A stretch of 40,381 bases of DNA from assembly GCA_913060575.1 (NCBI GenBank), contig CAJXRR010000004.1, positions 1-40,381 of the forward strand, in the 5' to 3' direction. The notes below the pieces were generated by a model. That model made no database searches and was not told the DNA's origin. It saw nothing but the letters and a program-made list of their open reading frames with translations. A program made the position numbers and the translations under genes. Below are positions 15,308 to 23,484 of this stretch, in pieces. This DNA comes from an uncultured Flavobacterium sp. Its GTDB lineage: Bacteria; Bacteroidota; Bacteroidia; Flavobacteriales; Flavobacteriaceae. The stretch's first letter is position 1. Each line of letters starts with the position of its first letter.

Positions 15308-16260
15308 TCTTCAACAGGTTTAAATTGTAATACAAAATAACTTCCTAGGGTAGCTGGAAATGCAAAATTGAAGATCCACATGATAGTGGTAATTGATAAA
15401 ACACTTAAAATATCCACATTAAAAAGACTAAAAACTAGTAATGCTACAGAGCCTTTAACTACAAAATCAAATAAAGAGATGATAGGAATACAAGAAGCAA
15501 TTAAATACATACTTACGATACCTGACATTGCATTTAAATAAGAAATATCAACATCATAAATCATCAATAAAAAATAGAATTGATGAGAAAAAACAAGATA
15601 TCTTAACAATGATAAAAATAAGATTGAGGTGTTGTTTTTGAATCTGATAGCTTCAATAATTTTCTTAATCCAACGATTTAAGAATTGGAATTTCTTTTGT
15701 AGAAAGAAAAGTACTGTAGAAAAAATAATAGCAACCAAAAGGATAAGAATACTTTTTTGAATAGTGATAAAAGAAAACGAGAAATAAGCAATGAGATATA
15801 CAACACCAATGATTCCTAAAAGAAGGGTTATTAATAATTGATAAAAATTACCCACAAAGTTTAATAAAAGAACTTGTTTTCTTTTTTCTTTTTTAAAATA
15901 CAAAGCTTTTGCTCCATATTCTCCAATTCTATTTGGGGTGATTAATGAAAAAGTTAAAGAAGATAAACTTTGTCTTGTAGCTTCAATCAAAGAAATTTCC
16001 ATTACTCTTTGTGCTAATATTTTCCATTTTTTGATTTCTAAAAACCAATTAATTAGTGTAAAAACCAACAATAAAACTATGTTTTTGATTGAAAAAACAT
16101 CAAAATCAATCATTTTTGAGTAAAAATCAATTAATTTCAAATCCTTGTTATTTGCAATCGTATCATAGATAAAATATCCACAGAGAATAACTGTGAGGAG
16201 TTTAAAGACAAGCCACAAGAATTGATTAGATTTGTAAGGAGATGTTCTATTCACAAACAC
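15304..16260 (-). CDS. Flippase-like polytopic membrane protein (LPG synthase TM / UPF0104 type)
   Basis: This 318-residue protein has about eight transmembrane helices (first around residues 14-30, last around 285-310) and the segment TPNRIGEYGAKALYFKKEK (about 108-126), which resembles the family signature of the lysylphosphatidylglycerol synthase/AglD transmembrane domain. The family includes proposed lipid flippases and glycolipid assembly proteins. The catalytic C-terminal LPG synthetase domain is absent, so this is a membrane-only member. No ATG is available near the start; translation probably begins at GTG 16260 or GTG 16254. It overlaps the downstream glycosyltransferase gene by 4 bases. 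The start lies only 14 bases from the divergent ruvC start. Confidence 0.85.
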   Translation of the reverse strand: MFVNRTSPYKSNQFLWLVFKLLTVILCGYFIYDTIANNKDLKLIDFYSKMIDFDVFSIKNIVLLLVFTLINWFLEIKKWKILAQRVMEISLIEATRQSLSSLTFSLITPNRIGEYGAKALYFKKEKRKQVLLLNFVGNFYQLLITLLLGIIGVVYLIAYFSFSFITIQKSILILLVAIIFSTVLFFLQKKFQFLNRWIKKIIEAIRFKNNTSILFLSLLRYLVFSHQFYFLLMIYDVDISYLNAMSGIVSMYLIASCIPIISLFDFVVKGSVALLVFSLFNVDILSVLSITTIMWIFNFAFPATLGSYFVLQFKPVEE

Positions 16261-16274
16261 AAAGAACGTAAAAT

Positions 16275-16826
16275 TTGAACACGGAAAAAATCATTTTAGG
16301 AATTGATCCCGGAACCACCATTATGGGTTTTGGTCTCATTAAGATTGTTGGTAAGAAAATGGAGTTCATTCAAATGAATGAATTGATGTTGAAAAAGTAC
16401 GACGACCATTACTTAAAATTGAAACTAATTTTTGAAAGAACGGTAGAGTTGATCGATACTTATAATCCTGATGAAATAGCAATTGAAGCACCTTTTTTTG
16501 GTAAAAATGTACAATCGATGTTGAAGTTAGGGAGAGCGCAAGGTGTTGCCATGGCAGCTGGTTTGTCTAGAGAAATACCGATTACAGAATACCTGCCTAA
16601 AAAAATTAAAATGGCAATTACCGGAAATGGGAATGCCAGTAAAGAGCAAGTAGCTTTGATGTTAAAATCCTTATTAAATTTAAAGACACTTCCTAAAAAT
16701 CTAGATGCAACAGATGGTTTAGCTGCTGCAGTTTGTCACTTTTATAATTCTGGAAAAGTTGTTGGAGGTAAAAGCTATACGGGATGGGATGCTTTTGTGA
16801 AACAAAATCCAAAGAAAATCAAATAA
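16275..16826 (+). CDS. ruvC: Crossover junction endodeoxyribonuclease RuvC
   Basis: RuvC resolves Holliday junctions during homologous recombination with RuvAB. The 183-residue protein shows the acidic catalytic residues of the RNase H-like fold: Asp in LGIDPGTT (about residue 11), Glu in [12 protein letters not shown] (about 73), and two Asp in [10 protein letters not shown] (about 146-149). The start is TTG ([11 protein letters not shown]), with no ATG between it and the conserved IDPGTT motif. hemW follows 21 bases after its stop codon, and the pair may be cotranscribed. No RuvA or RuvB gene is in the window. The start codon is 14 bases from the divergent GTG of the flippase-like gene, so promoters for both must overlap. 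Confidence 0.96.
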   Translation: MNTEKIILGIDPGTTIMGFGLIKIVGKKMEFIQMNELMLKKYDDHYLKLKLIFERTVELIDTYNPDEIAIEAPFFGKNVQSMLKLGRAQGVAMAAGLSREIPITEYLPKKIKMAITGNGNASKEQVALMLKSLLNLKTLPKNLDATDGLAAAVCHFYNSGKVVGGKSYTGWDAFVKQNPKKIK

Positions 16827-16847
16827 CAATATAGAAGTACAAAAAAT

Positions 16848-17978
16848 TTGAGCGGAATCTACATTCATATCCCTTTTTGCAAGCAAGCATGTTTTTATTG
16901 TGATTTTCACTTTTCTACTTCACTAAAAAAGAAAGATGAATTGGTTAACTCTCTGATTCATGAAATAGAATTAAGAAAAGACGAATTAAATAATGATGTC
17001 ATTAAGACCATTTATTTCGGAGGAGGAACGCCAAGTATGTTATCTCAAGCTGAAATTGATGCAATTATTGCCGCTGTTTATAAAAACCATACTGTAGTTA
17101 CTCATCCAGAGGTTACTTTAGAGGCCAATCCAGACGATTTAACAGAAGAAAAGATATTAGAGTTAGCAAAGAGTCGTATTAACCGATTAAGTATTGGAAT
17201 TCAGTCTTTCTTAGAAAGAGATTTGAAATTGATGAACCGAGCTCATAAAGCTGAAGAAGCAAAAAAATCTTTGTCATTAGCAACTCAACATTTTGAGAAC
17301 ATCTCAGTGGATTTAATTTATGGTATCCCGGGTTTGTCAAACAAGGAATGGAAAAAAAATATTGAAAACACTTTATCATTCGGAATTCCGCATATTTCTA
17401 GCTATGCTTTAACTGTAGAACCTAAAACAGCGTTAGCTTCATTTATTAAAAAAGGAATTATAGATGATGTAGATGATGAGCAAGCACAAGAACAGTTTCA
17501 TATATTACTAGATGAATTGACAAAACATAATTTTATTCATTATGAATTATCAAATTTTGGAAAAGAAGGATACTTCAGTAAAAATAACTCATCGTATTGG
17601 CAAGGAAAAAGTTATCTAGGAATTGGACCTTCTGCTCATTCTTTTGATGGAAAAAGACGCGGTTGGAATGTGAGAAACAATTCAAAATATATAGAGGCAA
17701 TCAAACAAGAGAAACTTCCCATAGAAAGAGAAATATTGACCATTACTGATCAATACAATGAGTATATAATGACAGGTTTGCGAACCATTTGGGGGATCTC
17801 TTTAGAAAAAGTGAAAAATGATTTTGGAACAAAATATTACGATTACTTATTATTACAATCTGAAAAATATAGAAAAGAAGATTTGTTGTATATTGAGGAT
17901 GAAAAATTAAAAACAACCAAAAAAGGAAAATTTTTATCAGACGGAATTTCAGCTGATTTATTTAAAATTAACCTATAA
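16848..17978 (+). CDS. hemW: Radical SAM heme chaperone HemW
   Basis: The 376-residue protein is a radical SAM enzyme-like chaperone that binds heme and delivers it to target proteins; it was formerly annotated as an oxygen-independent coproporphyrinogen III oxidase. The cluster motif is IPFCKQACFYCDFHF, whose CxxxCxxC binds a 4Fe-4S cluster. It is followed by YFGGGTPSMLS, EANPDDLT, RLSIGIQSF and VDLIYGIPG. The HemW rather than HemN assignment rests on this short N-terminus and on the cluster motif lacking HemN's additional cysteine. Translation starts at TTG (MSGIYIHIPF). The C-terminal domain (TGLRTIWGISLEK) is complete. A palindromic repeat occupies the gap after it. Confidence 0.94.
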   Translation: MSGIYIHIPFCKQACFYCDFHFSTSLKKKDELVNSLIHEIELRKDELNNDVIKTIYFGGGTPSMLSQAEIDAIIAAVYKNHTVVTHPEVTLEANPDDLTEEKILELAKSRINRLSIGIQSFLERDLKLMNRAHKAEEAKKSLSLATQHFENISVDLIYGIPGLSNKEWKKNIENTLSFGIPHISSYALTVEPKTALASFIKKGIIDDVDDEQAQEQFHILLDELTKHNFIHYELSNFGKEGYFSKNNSSYWQGKSYLGIGPSAHSFDGKRRGWNVRNNSKYIEAIKQEKLPIEREILTITDQYNEYIMTGLRTIWGISLEKVKNDFGTKYYDYLLLQSEKYRKEDLLYIEDEKLKTTKKGKFLSDGISADLFKINL

Positions 17979-17991
17979 ATTATTAATTGTA

Positions 17992-18051
17992 TGTCATTTC
18001 GACTAGAAGGAGAAATCTCTTTAGGAATTAAAACAATTCTTTGAAATGACA
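17992..18051 (-). repeat. Long-loop palindromic repeat related to the GTCGA family (copy 3)
   Basis: TGTCATTTC (17992-18000) and GAAATGACA (18043-18051) are perfect 9-base inverted arms. Read on the minus strand, the right arm is preceded by CTAGTCGA, matching the 3' half of the core in other copies. The loop contains a smaller dyad (GAGAAATCTC). It fills the 90-base gap between hemW and the cyclase-family gene. Confidence 0.6.
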
Positions 18052-18068
18052 AAACTAGTTCAGTATAA

Positions 18069-18836
18069 ATGATAGCAGAAATAAAATACAACTCCAGAAA
18101 ATACAGTATCGATCTAACAAATCCAACAGACATTTCTATTCCACTTAGAGACGGAAAAGACAACGTAAATGCTTGGTATATAGATGCGCCAAAAATTTTT
18201 CCAGTTGCTTCTGATGATTGGGTCGGTTCTGTAAAAGAAGGTGCAGATGTTAATTTTAATAATATTCATTTTAACCCGCATTCTCATTGCACACATACAG
18301 AAACTGCAGGACATATTACAGAAACGGTTCACTCAATCAATAAACATTTAAATCAGTTTTTCTTTTTAGCCGAGGTGGTAACTATTCCGCCAGAAAATAT
18401 AGGAGAAGATTTTGTAATTACTAAAAGGCAGTTGCAATTTTCATTGGGAAATAAGAAAAGAGATGCGATTATTATTCGCACCCTTCCCAATTTATCGGAT
18501 AAAAAAAACATGCAATATTCTAATACAAATCCTACTTATTTATTAGAAGAAGCCGCTATATATTTAAAAGAAAAAGGAATCAAACATCTACTAGTTGATT
18601 TACCTTCGGTTGATAAAGAAAAAGATGAAGGTAAATTACTTTCTCACAATGCTTTTTGGAATACAGCTGGGAAACTTCGTTTAGATGCAACAATTACAGA
18701 ATTTATTTATGTTCCAAATTCAGTAAAAGACGGAACTTATTTTTTAAACCTAATGGTTGCAGCTATTGAAAATGATGCAAGTCCAAGTAAACCGGTTCTG
18801 TATCAAATACTTCCTAAAAATGAAGAAAAATTATAA
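18069..18836 (+). CDS. Cyclase-family metal-dependent hydrolase (kynurenine formamidase-like fold)
   Basis: This 255-residue protein resembles the cyclase/KynB family: DISIPLRDG near the N-terminus and a metal-binding stretch NPHSHCTHTETAGHI (about residues 74-88), a variant of the usual HxGTHxDxPxH. Later come LLVDLPSVDKE and SHNAFW. The His-x-x-x-His spacing is kept, but the canonical Gly-Thr is Cys-Thr and the Asp is Glu, so the substrate may differ from N-formylkynurenine. No tryptophan-degradation genes are nearby, and I leave the substrate open. The C-terminal end overlaps the start of the alpha/beta hydrolase gene by 17 bases, so the two are probably coexpressed. Confidence 0.82.
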   Translation: MIAEIKYNSRKYSIDLTNPTDISIPLRDGKDNVNAWYIDAPKIFPVASDDWVGSVKEGADVNFNNIHFNPHSHCTHTETAGHITETVHSINKHLNQFFFLAEVVTIPPENIGEDFVITKRQLQFSLGNKKRDAIIIRTLPNLSDKKNMQYSNTNPTYLLEEAAIYLKEKGIKHLLVDLPSVDKEKDEGKLLSHNAFWNTAGKLRLDATITEFIYVPNSVKDGTYFLNLMVAAIENDASPSKPVLYQILPKNEEKL

Positions 18837-19761
18837 AAAAAAGTGCTTTTTTTATGCAATATTAGTTCTCTTAATCTTATTAATAAACGGAGTTGTTTAT
18901 TCAGATATTTCTGTTGAAGAGTTAAAAGATCTATATGCAAATGAACACTCTAAATTTGTTGAAATTGACGGAATGCAAGTGCATTATAGAGATGAAGGAG
19001 CTGGGTTTCCAATCGTTTTAGTTCACGGTACTGCTTCCTCCTTGCATACTTGGGATGTTTGGACACAAGAGTTGATAAAAACAAATAGAGTGATAAGGAT
19101 GGATTTGCCTGCTTTTGGAATTACAGGCCCTAATAAGAATGCAGATTATTCTATTGAATCATATACCGTATTTTTAAACGCATTTCTTCAAAAATTAAAT
19201 CTTGAAAAATTTTACCTGGCTGGAAATTCATTAGGAGGAAATATTGCATGGAATTATACAGCAGAACATCCTACTAAAGTTGAAAAATTAATTTTAGTAG
19301 ATGCTAGTGGATTGCCAACGAATAAAGAGCAGCCGGCAGTTTTTAAAATGGCAAAAACACCCATTATAAGTTCACTTTTTTTATATGTTACACCTAAAAT
19401 GTTTATTAGAAAAAACATCAAAGAAGTGTATGCAGATGATACTAAGATTACAGATGAATTGATTACTCGATATCATAAAATGGCTTTACGAGTAGGAAAT
19501 AGACAAGCTTTTATTGATAGAGCAAGAATCGATTTTAAGTTAGGCTCTCAAGGGAATATAGACAAATTAAAAAGTATTCTAACACCCACACTATTAATTT
19601 GGGGAGCAAAAGACAATTGGATTCCTTTAGATAACGGAATTAGAATGGATAGCATGTTAATCAATTCTGAGTTACACATTATTGAAAATTCCGGACATGT
19701 CCCAATGGAAGAAAGCCCAGGAGAAAGCTTAGCAATTCTGAAGAAGTTTTTGTTTCAGTAA
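18820..19761 (+). CDS. Alpha/beta hydrolase with N-terminal membrane anchor
   Basis: From the ATG at 18820 the protein has 313 residues; the ORF track's earlier start would run 63 bases further back inside the upstream gene. The N-terminus is a lysine-rich stub and a hydrophobic helix (about residues 9-26), either a signal anchor or a signal peptide. The fold landmarks are LVHGTASSLHTWD (oxyanion loop, about 61-73), nucleophile elbow GNSLGGN (about 131-137), acid in WGAKDNWIP and base in NSGHVPMEE, so the Ser-Asp-His triad is complete. The substrate is not readable; relatives include esterases and C-C bond hydrolases. It overlaps the cyclase-family gene and is convergent with a secreted hypothetical. 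Confidence 0.88.
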   Translation: MKKNYKKKCFFYAILVLLILLINGVVYSDISVEELKDLYANEHSKFVEIDGMQVHYRDEGAGFPIVLVHGTASSLHTWDVWTQELIKTNRVIRMDLPAFGITGPNKNADYSIESYTVFLNAFLQKLNLEKFYLAGNSLGGNIAWNYTAEHPTKVEKLILVDASGLPTNKEQPAVFKMAKTPIISSLFLYVTPKMFIRKNIKEVYADDTKITDELITRYHKMALRVGNRQAFIDRARIDFKLGSQGNIDKLKSILTPTLLIWGAKDNWIPLDNGIRMDSMLINSELHIIENSGHVPMEESPGESLAILKKFLFQ

Positions 19762-19781
19762 TATGCTAGTTTAAAAGATTA

Positions 19782-20459
19782 TTACTGCTTAACTTTATAA
19801 AAATCAATTTTGTATTCTTGTTTTTTCCAAATTAGCTTAAGAATGATTGAATTTGGAGTCGAGGATACTATTTCATAATTATAAATATCTCCAGGTTTAC
19901 TCATCGCACTTTTATATTTATCATTACTGTCTTTAAATATTAAAGAAAACTTACAATCGTTAACCCAATTAATATCAAGCAAAGAATAGGATTTTCCACC
20001 ATTCATTCGCTCTAAATACATTTTATTTTTTATTGTTACGAATGTAGTATCAATAATATTTGTTTCTGGATTTGGTGATAAATAGTAAAAATCTCCATTT
20101 TTTAATTCAGAGCAATCAAGATCTTCATCAGAAATAAAATCTTCATCAAATTTATTTTCTACGTTGGTCAAATTTTCCATAGCATAATCACAATTCTTCA
20201 TCAGTTTAACACCAATATCGATTCCTAGCTTTTCAAAATCAAAATCGTCTAAAGATTTAATTTTATAAACTTTATATATTTCTTCTAAATTTGAAATAAG
20301 AATTTTTTCAAAACATTGTTCCATTTTTTCAGTGCTCTTAATTTTTTCTTTCTCTAAGCACGTACAGATTTTTTTTGATAATTTTTCAGACATATCTTGA
20401 CCATTAGTTAAATATGGTATGATAATTATTGCGAAAAATATTAATAACTTTTTTTTCAT
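19782..20459 (-). CDS. Secreted cysteine-containing protein of unknown function
   Basis: The 225-residue protein has a signal peptide (KKKLLIFFAIIIIPYLTNGQ). The N-terminal half is helical and charged, with CxC in KKICTCLEKEK (about residues 31-33), EQCFEK (about 48) and LMKNCDYA (about 89). The C-terminal half is beta-rich, with FYYLSPNPETN and a closing YKIDFYKVKQ. Such CxC-plus-two-Cys helical domains are common in exported Bacteroidota hypotheticals, possibly as disulfides; I cannot name the family. It lies 26 bases downstream of the TauE/SafE permease gene on the same strand, so it may be the last gene of that unit. Confidence 0.75.
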   Translation of the reverse strand: MKKKLLIFFAIIIIPYLTNGQDMSEKLSKKICTCLEKEKIKSTEKMEQCFEKILISNLEEIYKVYKIKSLDDFDFEKLGIDIGVKLMKNCDYAMENLTNVENKFDEDFISDEDLDCSELKNGDFYYLSPNPETNIIDTTFVTIKNKMYLERMNGGKSYSLLDINWVNDCKFSLIFKDSNDKYKSAMSKPGDIYNYEIVSSTPNSIILKLIWKKQEYKIDFYKVKQ

Positions 20460-20485
20460 AAGTAAATTTTTTAATAGTATGTGTT

Positions 20486-21259
20486 TTAAATAAATCCAGC
20501 TCCTAAAGCAATTGAGATTAAAATTAGCATAATTGCCACAGTTGCTTGTAAAAACTTTAGCGTTACTTTCTTTAGTAGTTTATTTCCAATATAAGCTCCA
20601 GAAATTGCTGCTAAAGTTGCACATAAAACTAGGGTAATATTATCTGTTAAACCTGCACTAGTAAATCGTGTTGCATACACGCCTAATCTTGTGAAATCTA
20701 CAAAAGTAGATACAACAACTGCGGTTCCAATAAAAGCTTCTTTAGATAAACCAGCCCTTATCAAAAAAGCACTACGTAAAGCTCCTTGGTTTCCAGAAAG
20801 TCCACCAAAGAATCCACTCAATGCACCGCCAATTGGTAGCTTATTTTTATCAAATTGTAACTTTTGAAAACGAGGAATTAAATCCAAGGTAGCAAAAATG
20901 ATTAATAGGATAGAGATGATGAATTTCACTGGAAAAACAGTCCATTCGTTTCCAAATAATTGATAGCTAAACAAAGGTTCTGTATCAGGAATTTTAAGTA
21001 AAAGCCACGCGCCAAAGAAAGCAAAAAGAACCGCAGTAATTCCAAAGCGAATTAAGACTTTTTTATTGGCATTTTTTCCAACTAAAATTATTTTATAGAT
21101 ATTGTTAAAAAAGTGAACCACACCCGTTAAAGCAATTGCTAATTCTACCGGGAAGAACAACATAAAAACTGGTGTTAAAATAGTTCCCAAACCAAAACCA
21201 GAAAAGAAGGTGAGAATAGCGGCTAAAAAAGCAACGACACAAATCAGCAATATTTCCAT
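20486..21259 (-). CDS. TauE/SafE family permease
   Basis: The 257-residue membrane protein has about eight hydrophobic helices and the family features: a glycine-rich first helix pair (FFSGFGLGTILTPVFMLFFP, residues about 19-38) and the repeated second-half motif GGLSGNQGALRSAFLIRAGLS (about 152-172). The TauE/SafE (DUF81) family exports sulfite, sulfoacetate or related anions and sometimes imports metabolites; no sulfur genes nearby pin the substrate. It starts 9 bases after the stop of the NTF2-like secreted protein gene, and a TAAATTTG at 21271-21264 lies four bases before the ATG, so it could be expressed both from the operon and from a leaderless internal promoter. Confidence 0.9.
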   Translation of the reverse strand: MEILLICVVAFLAAILTFFSGFGLGTILTPVFMLFFPVELAIALTGVVHFFNNIYKIILVGKNANKKVLIRFGITAVLFAFFGAWLLLKIPDTEPLFSYQLFGNEWTVFPVKFIISILLIIFATLDLIPRFQKLQFDKNKLPIGGALSGFFGGLSGNQGALRSAFLIRAGLSKEAFIGTAVVVSTFVDFTRLGVYATRFTSAGLTDNITLVLCATLAAISGAYIGNKLLKKVTLKFLQATVAIMLILISIALGAGFI

Positions 21260-21263
21260 ATCG

Positions 21264-21271
21264 CAAATTTA
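21264..21271 (-). promoter_or_regulatory. Candidate -7 element directly before the TauE/SafE start codon
   Basis: Minus-strand TAAATTTG matches TAnnTTTG, and CGAT then ATG follow, so transcription would begin at or next to the A of the start codon. I see no TTTG at 17-23 bases upstream, so the match could be chance in this AT-rich sequence. Confidence 0.3.
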
Positions 21272-21766
21272 ATTATTTAAATACTTTTTTGGAATCCCTT
21301 TTTTTCCATTTTTACTCATGGTCCAAATCATATTAGCAATCCACCAACGATTATCAGAAAATATCAATTGTTGACTTCCTACGCCCCAAGCTTTTACTCC
21401 ATCAGAGTCTTCTCCATAAAAACTCTGAATAGTATGCGCAATTCCGTTATATTCTTCTACAATATGACCTTGACTAGTTTCATAATAACCCTTAGAATAA
21501 TAATCGTCTGTTAACATTACTAAGAACTCATTTAGAGTCATGGTTTCGTGAGTTTTTTTTCCATTTTCTTCTCCAGCTACTGTAAACCTTGCTGATGGTA
21601 AAAACATTGTTCTAAAATATGCAGTGTCTATTTTTTCTCCTTTTTTTATAGAAATGATTTTTTGAGTCTCATTTACCAGAGTTTTAATGTTTTGATATAT
21701 TTTATTGTTTTGAGCACTTACTTGGTAAATCAAAAAAAGAAATAGTATTAAGATATATTTTTTCAT
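21269..21766 (-). CDS. Secreted NTF2-like protein
   Basis: The ATG at 21766 gives 165 residues with a clear signal peptide (KKYILILFLFLIYQVSAQ). The ORF track's 30-codon extension overlaps the divergent antiporter start and lacks this feature. The mature sequence fits the NTF2/SnoaL cone fold: an initial helix, FRTMFLPSARFTV, MTLNEFLVMLTDDYYSKGYYE, a long curved beta-sheet (VKAWGVGSQQLIFSDNRWWIANMIW) and a basic tail. This fold binds small ligands or catalyses diverse reactions; no catalytic residues can be assigned. It precedes the TauE/SafE gene by 9 bases. Confidence 0.8.
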   Translation of the reverse strand: MKKYILILFLFLIYQVSAQNNKIYQNIKTLVNETQKIISIKKGEKIDTAYFRTMFLPSARFTVAGEENGKKTHETMTLNEFLVMLTDDYYSKGYYETSQGHIVEEYNGIAHTIQSFYGEDSDGVKAWGVGSQQLIFSDNRWWIANMIWTMSKNGKKGIPKKYLNN

Positions 21767-21861
21767 TTTTATTTGTGTTGATTTTATAAATTTAGAAAAG
21801 ATTTTATGTCGACAACATATATCTTGTAACTTTAACATTACTTTTGATAAAATCAATTTCC

Positions 21862-23037
21862 ATGGCTCTTTTAGCTAATTTAAATACTTTCTTAACACTA
21901 GCCTTTGTTGTTATTTTTTCAATTGTAATTCTAGGAATGTTATTGAAAAAAATGAAGCAGCCTTATATTATTGGGTATATTTTAGTTGGAATTTTAGTGG
22001 GCGATTCAGGATTTGGATTGATACAAAATTCAGAGATTATTCAAGGGATAGGAGAGTTAGGCCTAATTTTACTACTCTTTTTTGTAGGAATGGAAATTAG
22101 TTTGCCAGAATTTAAACAACAGTGGAAAATTTCTATCATTGGTACTACATTTCAAGTGCTTTTTAGTGTCTTTGCAGTATATCTTTTAGGTTCTTATCTT
22201 GATTGGAATATTAGTAGAATAGTAGTCTTAGGCTTTGTGATTTCTTTGAGTAGCTCAGCAGTAATTATTAGAATAATACAAGAAAAAGGAATTATCGAAA
22301 GTAAATTAGGTAAAAATATTTTGAGTATTTTATTGACTCAAGATATCCTAATTGCACCAATGTTAGTGATCATTTCTATGTTGGGAGGTAAAGAACAATC
22401 TACTACAGACATCTCTTTGTTGTTGGTAGGTGCAGTAGTTTTTACTGCTATTTTAATTTATATCTATATTAAAAAGGAAGTCAAAATTCCATTTGCTAAA
22501 ACCATTGAAAAAGATCATGAGCTTCAAGTTTTTATTGCGTTGGTTTTTTGTTTTGGAGGTGCTTTATTGTCTTCTTTTTTTGGATTATCACCAGCATTAG
22601 GTTCTTTTATAGGAGGGATGATTATGCATGCTGGAAACTCAACAGAATGGATTCATGACACGCTTAACTCCTTTAGAATTCTCTTTGTATCAATCTTCTT
22701 TATTGGAGTAGGCCTACAAATAGATTTGGCATTTATTTTAAACAACAGCAACACTATTCTAGTTGCATTATTGGCCGTTTTTATCACCAATCATTTATTA
22801 AATACTATTATTTTGCGATTATTTTCATCCGATTGGAAGGACGCTATTTTAGGTGGAGCATATCTAGCACAAATCGGTGAATTAAGTTTTATGTTATGTC
22901 TTGCTGCTTATAATATGGATATTATCACTTCGTTTAGTTATTCGTTTACCATATCTTTAATAGCAATCACATTAATTATTAGTCCGTTTTGGATTGGGTT
23001 TACAGAAAAAATTATCAGGTATAAACAGAAATCATGA
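21862..23037 (+). CDS. CPA2 family cation:proton antiporter
   Basis: From the ATG at 21862 this is a 391-residue protein with about 12 hydrophobic helices. Family landmarks are QPYIIGYILVGILVGDSGFG (about residues 33-52), GELGLILLLFFVGMEISLPEF (about 64-84), SLSSSAVIIRIIQEKG, ILLTQDILIAP (with the ion-pathway Gln-Asp) and SPALGSFIGGMI. It lacks C-terminal TrkA-N/RCK domains, so it is a transporter core only, like Na+/H+ antiporters or the KefB membrane part. It may exchange Na+ or K+ for protons. The ORF track's TTG start six codons earlier is possible. The MmcQ/YjbR gene overlaps its stop by 4 bases (ATGA), giving coupled translation. Confidence 0.92.
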   Translation: MALLANLNTFLTLAFVVIFSIVILGMLLKKMKQPYIIGYILVGILVGDSGFGLIQNSEIIQGIGELGLILLLFFVGMEISLPEFKQQWKISIIGTTFQVLFSVFAVYLLGSYLDWNISRIVVLGFVISLSSSAVIIRIIQEKGIIESKLGKNILSILLTQDILIAPMLVIISMLGGKEQSTTDISLLLVGAVVFTAILIYIYIKKEVKIPFAKTIEKDHELQVFIALVFCFGGALLSSFFGLSPALGSFIGGMIMHAGNSTEWIHDTLNSFRILFVSIFFIGVGLQIDLAFILNNSNTILVALLAVFITNHLLNTIILRLFSSDWKDAILGGAYLAQIGELSFMLCLAAYNMDIITSFSYSFTISLIAITLIISPFWIGFTEKIIRYKQKS

Positions 23038-23399
23038 ACATAGAACAACTCAGAGAACATTGTATTACAAAAAAAGGAGTGACCGAGCATTTCCCTTTTG
23101 ATGATGTTACCTTAGTTTTTAAAGTGAAAGGAAAGATGTTTGCGTTGGTAGGATTAGATCATTGGGAACAAGGTGAAACAAAAGTGAATCTAAAATGTGA
23201 CCCTGAAAGATCGGAAGAATTACGAAGCGAATATGACGGAATTAATCCTGGTTGGCATATGAATAAAACACATTGGAATACTGTTACATTAAACGATGAT
23301 GTAAATGATTCGTTAGCTTTTGAATTGATTGATCATTCCTATGATTTGGTTGCGAAAAGTTTGACAAAAAAACTAAAGGATGAGTTGAATAATTTATAG
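23034..23399 (+). CDS. MmcQ/YjbR family protein
   Basis: The 121-residue protein has the family pattern: an initial helix LREHCITKKGVTEHFPFDDVTLVFKVKGKMF (residues 5-35), VNLKCDPERSEELRSEY, PGWHMNKTHWNTV (about 80-92), and a final LIDHSYDLVAKSL. YjbR-like proteins have a CyaY-like fold and are often annotated as DNA-binding, but I know of no firm function. It overlaps the CPA2 antiporter stop by 4 bases. A strong bidirectional terminator follows 18 bases after its stop. Confidence 0.92.
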   Translation: MNIEQLREHCITKKGVTEHFPFDDVTLVFKVKGKMFALVGLDHWEQGETKVNLKCDPERSEELRSEYDGINPGWHMNKTHWNTVTLNDDVNDSLAFELIDHSYDLVAKSLTKKLKDELNNL

Positions 23400-23417
23400 T
23401 AAGCTGTTCTAGTTAAT

Positions 23418-23459
23418 AACAAAACGCATCAAGAATTAAACTTCCTGATGCGTTTTGTT
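23418..23459. terminator. Bidirectional intrinsic terminator between convergent genes
   Basis: AACAAAACGCATCA (23418-23431) pairs perfectly with TGATGCGTTTTGTT (23446-23459), a 14-base stem closing a 14-base loop. A and T tracts at the stem base serve both directions: the MmcQ/YjbR gene from the left and the PD40-amidohydrolase gene from the right. Confidence 0.9.
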
Positions 23460-23484
23460 TATTTATATTCGATAATATAGTTAC

